This document shows, in pieces, positions 5,528-8,272 of a stretch of DNA of 8,272 bases. Numbering within the stretch: position 1 is the stretch's first letter; each line of letters starts with the position of its first letter. A program made the translations under genes and the position numbers. The DNA comes from Sphingobacteriales bacterium (GTDB taxonomy: Bacteria; Bacteroidota; Bacteroidia; Chitinophagales; Chitinophagaceae), in NCBI GenBank assembly GCA_023251215.1, contig JAHEZF010000059.1:1-8272 (forward strand), read 5' to 3'. The notes under the pieces are model-generated. The model had not been told where the DNA came from. It saw nothing but the letters and a program-made list of their open reading frames with translations, and did not search any database.

Positions 5528-5926
5528 CTATTGTACCCGGCTCTTTACCAATGGTTTATCGGGATTGGAACTGGAATAGAATTCCAGTTCCTGGTTGTAG
5601 GTATTGTAGCTGATAAAAATATTCCAGGCTTTTTCTTCTTTGGAAAAGACATCACCCTTATGATGCTCTCCAAAAAGAAACTGCGTTCCAATTACTTTAT
5701 ACGGGCCTATCAGTTTATAAACCCTGTCACCTATTTGTTGCTGAATAAGTTTATTATGATTCAATGCCGGGTCAGTCCATCCCCGGCTATCGGGTTGCCT
5801 GCTTACCATTGCCCCGGAATTTGCTGATAGGGCAACCGGCACATTTGAAGATGCCTGGGCCCAGGAACAATTACTAATTGTTATAAACAAACAAACAGTT
5901 ACAGTAAAGCGGAAAAATAAATTCAT
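5528..5926 (-). CDS. N-terminal fragment of the split exported protein
   Basis: This open frame has 132 codons and begins with a typical Sec signal peptide: Asn-Leu-Phe-Phe-Arg, a hydrophobic core to about residue 18, and a likely cleavage after WAQA near residue 25. The mature part contains GWTDPALNHNKLIQQQIGDRVYK cut into a beta-rich segment with GPYKVIGTQFLFGEHHKGDVF and FISYNTYNQELEFYSSSNPD. The last four residues (SRVQ) are probably out of frame. A TAATTTTG -7 box lies 21-28 bp upstream of the ATG, and there is no Shine-Dalgarno sequence. Taken alone it would be a secreted hypothetical protein; read together with 5139-5480 it is the front half of one gene. Confidence 0.7.
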   Translation of the reverse strand: MNLFFRFTVTVCLFITISNCSWAQASSNVPVALSANSGAMVSRQPDSRGWTDPALNHNKLIQQQIGDRVYKLIGPYKVIGTQFLFGEHHKGDVFSKEEKAWNIFISYNTYNQELEFYSSSNPDKPLVKSRVQ

Positions 5927-5946
5927 AATAATAAGTTTAGGAATAT

Positions 5947-5954
5947 CAAAATTA
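5947..5954 (-). promoter_or_regulatory. Bacteroidota-type -7 promoter element for the exported-protein gene
   Basis: On the minus strand the octamer is TAATTTTG, an exact match to the Bacteroidota -7 consensus TAnnTTTG. It ends 20 bp before the ATG at 5926, which would give a short 5' leader. No convincing -33 TTG box is visible at the expected distance. The rest of the 121-bp gap up to 6047 is AT-rich, and I see nothing else in it. Confidence 0.5.
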
Positions 5955-6047
5955 ACGAACCTTATTCATAGTCAGAGGAGTAATAAAAAGGATACCGTTT
6001 TTACAATTTTTCTCTTGGTAAAATCAGAAAAATAATACCCGAAGGTT

Positions 6048-6446
6048 TCAATAATTACATAAAATAGGAGAAAACTCCATAACGTAATCATTTCCGCAAA
6101 CCACCGAAGCACACCAGTCATACCATTGACTGGTAGATGGCCCCAGGTTAAAACACCATATAATTTTGGAACCTCTTTTTAATTTGACAGCGCTGCCTGA
6201 AGGGATAGAACTAAAATCAAAATGAAAATTCAGGCAGGTTGTAGGTTCGTAAATTTTAATAGCGTTTGCTTCTCCTGGTCCTGTTGGCTCCAATTGGCAA
6301 AGTTCTTTATCTGAATGCACATCAACCTTATTCAGTATATTATTGGATGATAAATTAAGAACATGAATTTTTAGGCATGCGGGTTTTCCTTTACAGCCCA
6401 TTATTAGAAATGCTATAAAACCCGGAATTAAATACTTTCTTAGCAT
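6048..6446 (-). CDS. Small cysteine-rich lipoprotein, unknown function
   Basis: The 132-residue protein begins MLRKYLIPGFIAFLIMGC, a lipoprotein-type signal peptide with C18 as the likely lipidated residue (IMGC; Met at -2 is less usual but small Gly at -1 fits). Seven more cysteines follow (C24, C50, C71, C98, C112, C117, C130), which suggests a disulfide-stabilised fold in the periplasm or at the cell surface. The mature part is rich in aromatic and beta-forming segments (CLNFHFDFSS, KIIWCFNLGPS, SQWYDWCASVVCGNDYVMEF). No family is recognised. The gene has its own leader after the terminator of the DUF1735 gene: a 7-bp dyad (6460-6477) and an AGAGG Shine-Dalgarno sequence 6 bp before the ATG. 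It is therefore probably expressed separately from the SusD operon upstream. Confidence 0.75.
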   Translation of the reverse strand: MLRKYLIPGFIAFLIMGCKGKPACLKIHVLNLSSNNILNKVDVHSDKELCQLEPTGPGEANAIKIYEPTTCLNFHFDFSSIPSGSAVKLKRGSKIIWCFNLGPSTSQWYDWCASVVCGNDYVMEFSPILCNY

Positions 6447-6452
6447 AGTTAT

Positions 6453-6457
6453 CCTCT
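6453..6457 (-). promoter_or_regulatory. Shine-Dalgarno sequence AGAGG for the cysteine-rich lipoprotein
   Basis: On the minus strand AGAGG lies 6 bp before the ATG at 6446. It supports this start codon. It is the only clear Shine-Dalgarno sequence I see in the window; the other genes have A/T-rich leaders, as is normal for Bacteroidota. Confidence 0.55.
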
Positions 6458-6459
6458 TT

Positions 6460-6477
6460 TATGAGAATGCTCTCATA
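6460..6477. promoter_or_regulatory. Perfect 7-bp dyad in the leader of the cysteine-rich lipoprotein gene
   Basis: TATGAGA (6460-6466) and TCTCATA (6471-6477) are exact inverted copies around a 4-nt spacer. The dyad sits 13 bp before the start codon of the gene at 6048-6446 and directly beside the Shine-Dalgarno sequence. It could be a repressor operator or an RNA hairpin that affects ribosome access; nothing in the sequence decides between these. Confidence 0.45.
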
Positions 6478-6484
6478 TATTATT

Positions 6485-6517
6485 AAAAAAAGGATTGCAT
6501 AAATGCAATCCTTTTTT
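6485..6517 (-). terminator. Strong (probably bidirectional) terminator after the DUF1735 gene
   Basis: The arms AAAAAAGGATTGCAT (6486-6500) and ATGCAATCCTTTTTT (6503-6517) are perfectly complementary over 15 bp with a 2-nt centre. On the minus strand the stem ends in a run of seven T (6491-6485). It begins 19 bp after the stop codon at 6537 and closes the SusD operon. The symmetric A and T tracts would allow termination on both strands. Confidence 0.92.
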
Positions 6518-6536
6518 AAATAAAATCAGAAAAAAT

Positions 6537-7511
6537 TTATCTGGGTCCTGTCCGGATGAATGTATCAATCCATGCCCTGCTGGTACCTAATACAAAAGTG
6601 CCTCCGGGGCCTAAATTATATCCAAATGACAGATAAAATATCTTAGCTGCCGGATCCCACCTGTTGGTTAAAATCGTTCCAGGAGGATATTGACTTATGG
6701 CATCATAGACTATGGTGCCGCCAACAGCGGTATTTACAGCTGTAGCTGCATTGGTACTGGGATTAACATTGATGGAAAGCTCCTGTGCAGCAAAACAACA
6801 TGCCGGCTGTCCATTCACGGTAAGTGGTGTATTGTAACCACCTACCAGGGGCCAATATAACCTTACGGAATTGGGCCCGGAAGTTTGTAATTCAACAAAC
6901 AACAGATGCGGACTGAAGGCCGGATCGTTTGCAGGATGATAAAAACGGCCTCTCATATTATATTTTCCGTCGTATTGATTTTTAACAGAAAAAATGATCA
7001 GCAGGTTCTTGAGATTCTCTGCAATTTTTAAATTTCCATCCACGGCGGTAATGGTAAGGGCCACTGCATAAGAAAGGTTCGAATTCAAACCAGTGGTATT
7101 ACCTACACTGATTGGAACTAAAACATTTACTCCACCTGCAGGGATGGTCAGGGACAAGGGTAAAGTGTAACCGGCAGTCGGCATTACCTGAACAGTGGTT
7201 CCGTTAGCAGTATTATATGCTGTTATCAGTGCATTGTTGATGGAAAGAGTAACATGAATATCTGCTGCCGCTGCAGGCCCTGCGTACAGGTTCACTTGTA
7301 CTATGCCATTCACAGATTGTGTGCTGGTTGTTACATCAAGACCGTAACCCACCTTAGTAGTAGCGCCTAATGCAAAACCTACACCCGGAGGTTGTGAATC
7401 AGGATCGTTGATACCATACTGATGGTTGTCAAAGCCCTTGTCTTTCAAACAGCCGGTAAATACAATTACCAAGGCTGTGAAGAGCGCAGAAGCTAAAATT
7501 ATTTTTTTCAT
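6537..7511 (-). CDS. DUF1735 domain-containing lipoprotein of a SusC/SusD-type locus
   Basis: The 324-residue protein starts with a lipoprotein signal peptide (MKKIILASALFTALVIVFTGC, lipidation expected at C21), so it is anchored in a membrane, probably the outer membrane and surface-exposed as is common for such loci. Residues about 45-170 match the DUF1735 pattern: a beta-sandwich segment with VQVNLYAGPAAAADIHVTLS, AYNTANGTTVQVMP, the conserved IPAGGVNVLVPISV and a final YAVALTITAVDG. The remaining C-terminal part (from KNQYDGKYNMRGRFYH) is a second domain of unknown type, ending in IDTFIRTGPR. The gene follows the SusD-like gene by 33 bp and is therefore probably cotranscribed with it. Related proteins in such loci are thought to help bind substrate at the cell surface; the ligand here cannot be predicted. 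A strong terminator follows the stop. Confidence 0.88.
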   Translation of the reverse strand: MKKIILASALFTALVIVFTGCLKDKGFDNHQYGINDPDSQPPGVGFALGATTKVGYGLDVTTSTQSVNGIVQVNLYAGPAAAADIHVTLSINNALITAYNTANGTTVQVMPTAGYTLPLSLTIPAGGVNVLVPISVGNTTGLNSNLSYAVALTITAVDGNLKIAENLKNLLIIFSVKNQYDGKYNMRGRFYHPANDPAFSPHLLFVELQTSGPNSVRLYWPLVGGYNTPLTVNGQPACCFAAQELSINVNPSTNAATAVNTAVGGTIVYDAISQYPPGTILTNRWDPAAKIFYLSFGYNLGPGGTFVLGTSRAWIDTFIRTGPR

Positions 7512-7544
7512 ATTTCTGATTTTATTGGTGTGACAAAATTTTTA

Positions 7545-8272
7545 TTAATTAAGATCCCAGAAAACACGGCTGGTAAACTGGTTAACAACAGTCACATTCC
7601 CAGCATTATAATTATATTCTGACTGCGGATAATGGTAACGTACCGGAATAACAGTTGATGTATTCTGCGGAGCCACTGAAATAGGAGGACCGGGATCATA
7701 GCCGCCGCCTTCGCCATAAACAAAGTGGGTAGTTGAAGCGCCGGCTTTGGTAGCCACTTCAGTATAAGGCACCCTCCTGTAATCGGTCCATGTTTCAAAT
7801 GGAGCAATGCCATTCATGGCAAACCATTTTTGTTGTAGAATAGTGAACAAGCCACCAACAGGAAGTCCGGCACCCTGGGCTACCCCATTATAATCCACAT
7901 CCGGATAACTGGCATTATTAGCAATATAAGTAGCTGCTGCAGTTGCAGGATTGGTTACTCCCAGGTAGGTCATGTTTTCAATAATGCCACTTGTCATTAA
8001 TGCCTGTGCAGTAGGCCCTGAAGTAATAATGCCTCTGAACCTTGCTTCTGACTGCAGGAAAAAGCTTTCAGCAGCGCTCATGATACATTGTGGAGCAGTA
8101 TTGGTTTTATAAATACCTGGCCCGATACCGGCAAGAATTGGCGAAGCATTAACTGTTACAGGTGGTAAACCATAGGCAACACCAATTAAACCGCCTGATC
8201 CTGCTTCGTATGTACGACCTTGTGACCTGCGTGGGTCGCCATCAAATGCATAGTAATCAATACCCCATTTAT
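7545..8272 (-). CDS. SusD/RagB-family nutrient-binding outer-membrane lipoprotein, C-terminal part (runs off the right edge)
   Basis: The frame is open from the right edge (8270, with codons KWGIDYYAFDGDPRRSQ) through to the stop at 7545-7547, giving 241 visible residues. The methionine at 8079-8081 is internal, not the start. Family features are the CIMSAAESFFLQSEARFRG helix, in which SusD proteins have AAExxFLxAEA, the segment KWFAMNGIAPFETWTDYRR, and the C-terminal end VIPVRYHYPQSEYNYN followed by SRVFWDLN, resembling the SusD-like type 2 group. SusD proteins are lipoproteins that cap a TonB-dependent SusC channel and bind glycans or peptides. A susC-like gene would be expected upstream, beyond the right edge. 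The DUF1735 gene follows 33 bp downstream. Confidence 0.9.
   Translation of the reverse strand, partial: KWGIDYYAFDGDPRRSQGRTYEAGSGGLIGVAYGLPPVTVNASPILAGIGPGIYKTNTAPQCIMSAAESFFLQSEARFRGIITSGPTAQALMTSGIIENMTYLGVTNPATAAATYIANNASYPDVDYNGVAQGAGLPVGGLFTILQQKWFAMNGIAPFETWTDYRRVPYTEVATKAGASTTHFVYGEGGGYDPGPPISVAPQNTSTVIPVRYHYPQSEYNYNAGNVTVVNQFTSRVFWDLN

Larger units (their letters stand above)
5139..5926 (-). pseudogene. Exported hypothetical protein of about 262 residues, split by an apparent one-base deletion
   Basis: Two consecutive minus-strand frames, 5926-5528 and 5480-5139, appear to be the two halves of one gene. The first half ends in an abrupt SRVQ stop at 5528-5530. The second frame is open well before its first possible start (TTG at 5478-5480) and reads KEPGTIDSFIIQQD and DISLGIINPLKFVYG across the junction. 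Adding one A to the GTAAAG at 5543-5548 joins them as PDKPLVKEPGTIDSF and gives 263 codons including the stop. The joined protein starts with a signal peptide (MNLFFRFTVTVCLFITISNC, then SWAQA) and is predicted to be periplasmic or secreted. I do not recognise a named domain. No canonical slippery heptamer is visible at the junction, so programmed frameshifting is unlikely. A sequencing or assembly error in the A-run is the main alternative to true gene decay. DUF3467 follows 14 bp downstream. Confidence 0.75.

Noticed and set aside
5528..5556. Programmed -1 frameshifting joining the two exported-protein halves
   Set aside because: The junction GTAAAGAG lacks a canonical slippery heptamer and no stimulatory hairpin is evident, so mutation or sequencing error is simpler.
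5780..5796. CCCGGCTATCGGG resembling the 1161-1178 palindrome
   Set aside because: It matches only one half well, does not form the full dyad, and lies inside coding sequence, so it is probably chance.
7592..7813. Minus-strand 73-codon frame within the SusD-like gene
   Set aside because: It overlaps the supported SusD frame in another phase and has no protein-like features.

Overview
The window looks like a chromosomal segment from a member of the Bacteroidota, most likely the Chitinophagaceae or a close relative. Three things suggest this: the gene content (SusD/RagB plus a DUF1735 lipoprotein, a DUF3467 protein, and the prs-rplY/ctc-pth order), the A-rich start regions with almost no Shine-Dalgarno sequences, and a TAnnTTTG-type -7 box. 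All genes except radC are on the minus strand, so transcription mostly runs from high to low coordinates.

Right part (about 5930-8272): the C-terminal part of a SusD/RagB outer-membrane lipoprotein enters from the right edge, followed 33 bp later by a DUF1735 lipoprotein. This is the tail of a SusC/SusD-type nutrient-uptake operon, and it is closed by a strong hairpin terminator at 6485-6517. Next comes a small cysteine-rich lipoprotein with its own leader dyad and an unusually clear Shine-Dalgarno sequence.

Middle part (about 4700-5930): an exported hypothetical protein of about 262 residues appears to be split by a one-base deletion near 5543-5547, which leaves two open frames (5528-5926 and 5139-5480). 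A DUF3467 gene follows 14 bp downstream. It converges on radC, the only plus-strand gene. The gap between the two stop codons is almost wholly filled by a 103-bp AT-rich imperfect inverted repeat.

Left part (1-3900): a small single-helix membrane protein, then the housekeeping run prs (PRPP synthase), rplY/ctc (ribosomal L25/TL5 with a long low-complexity tail ending in a Lys/Glu/Gly-rich stretch) and pth (peptidyl-tRNA hydrolase). A Rho-independent terminator lies between rplY and pth. After that come a fumarylacetoacetate hydrolase-family enzyme and the N-terminus of a thiamine-diphosphate-dependent 2-oxoacid dehydrogenase E1 component, which leaves the window on the left. Between these last two lies a pair of inverted REP-like hairpins whose stems differ by compensatory changes, and an 18-bp near-palindrome lies between pth and the FAH gene.

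I see no phage, transposase, CRISPR, defence system or RNA gene. Most of the window is ordinary core genome. The items most worth a second look are the frameshifted exported protein and the small structured intergenic elements.
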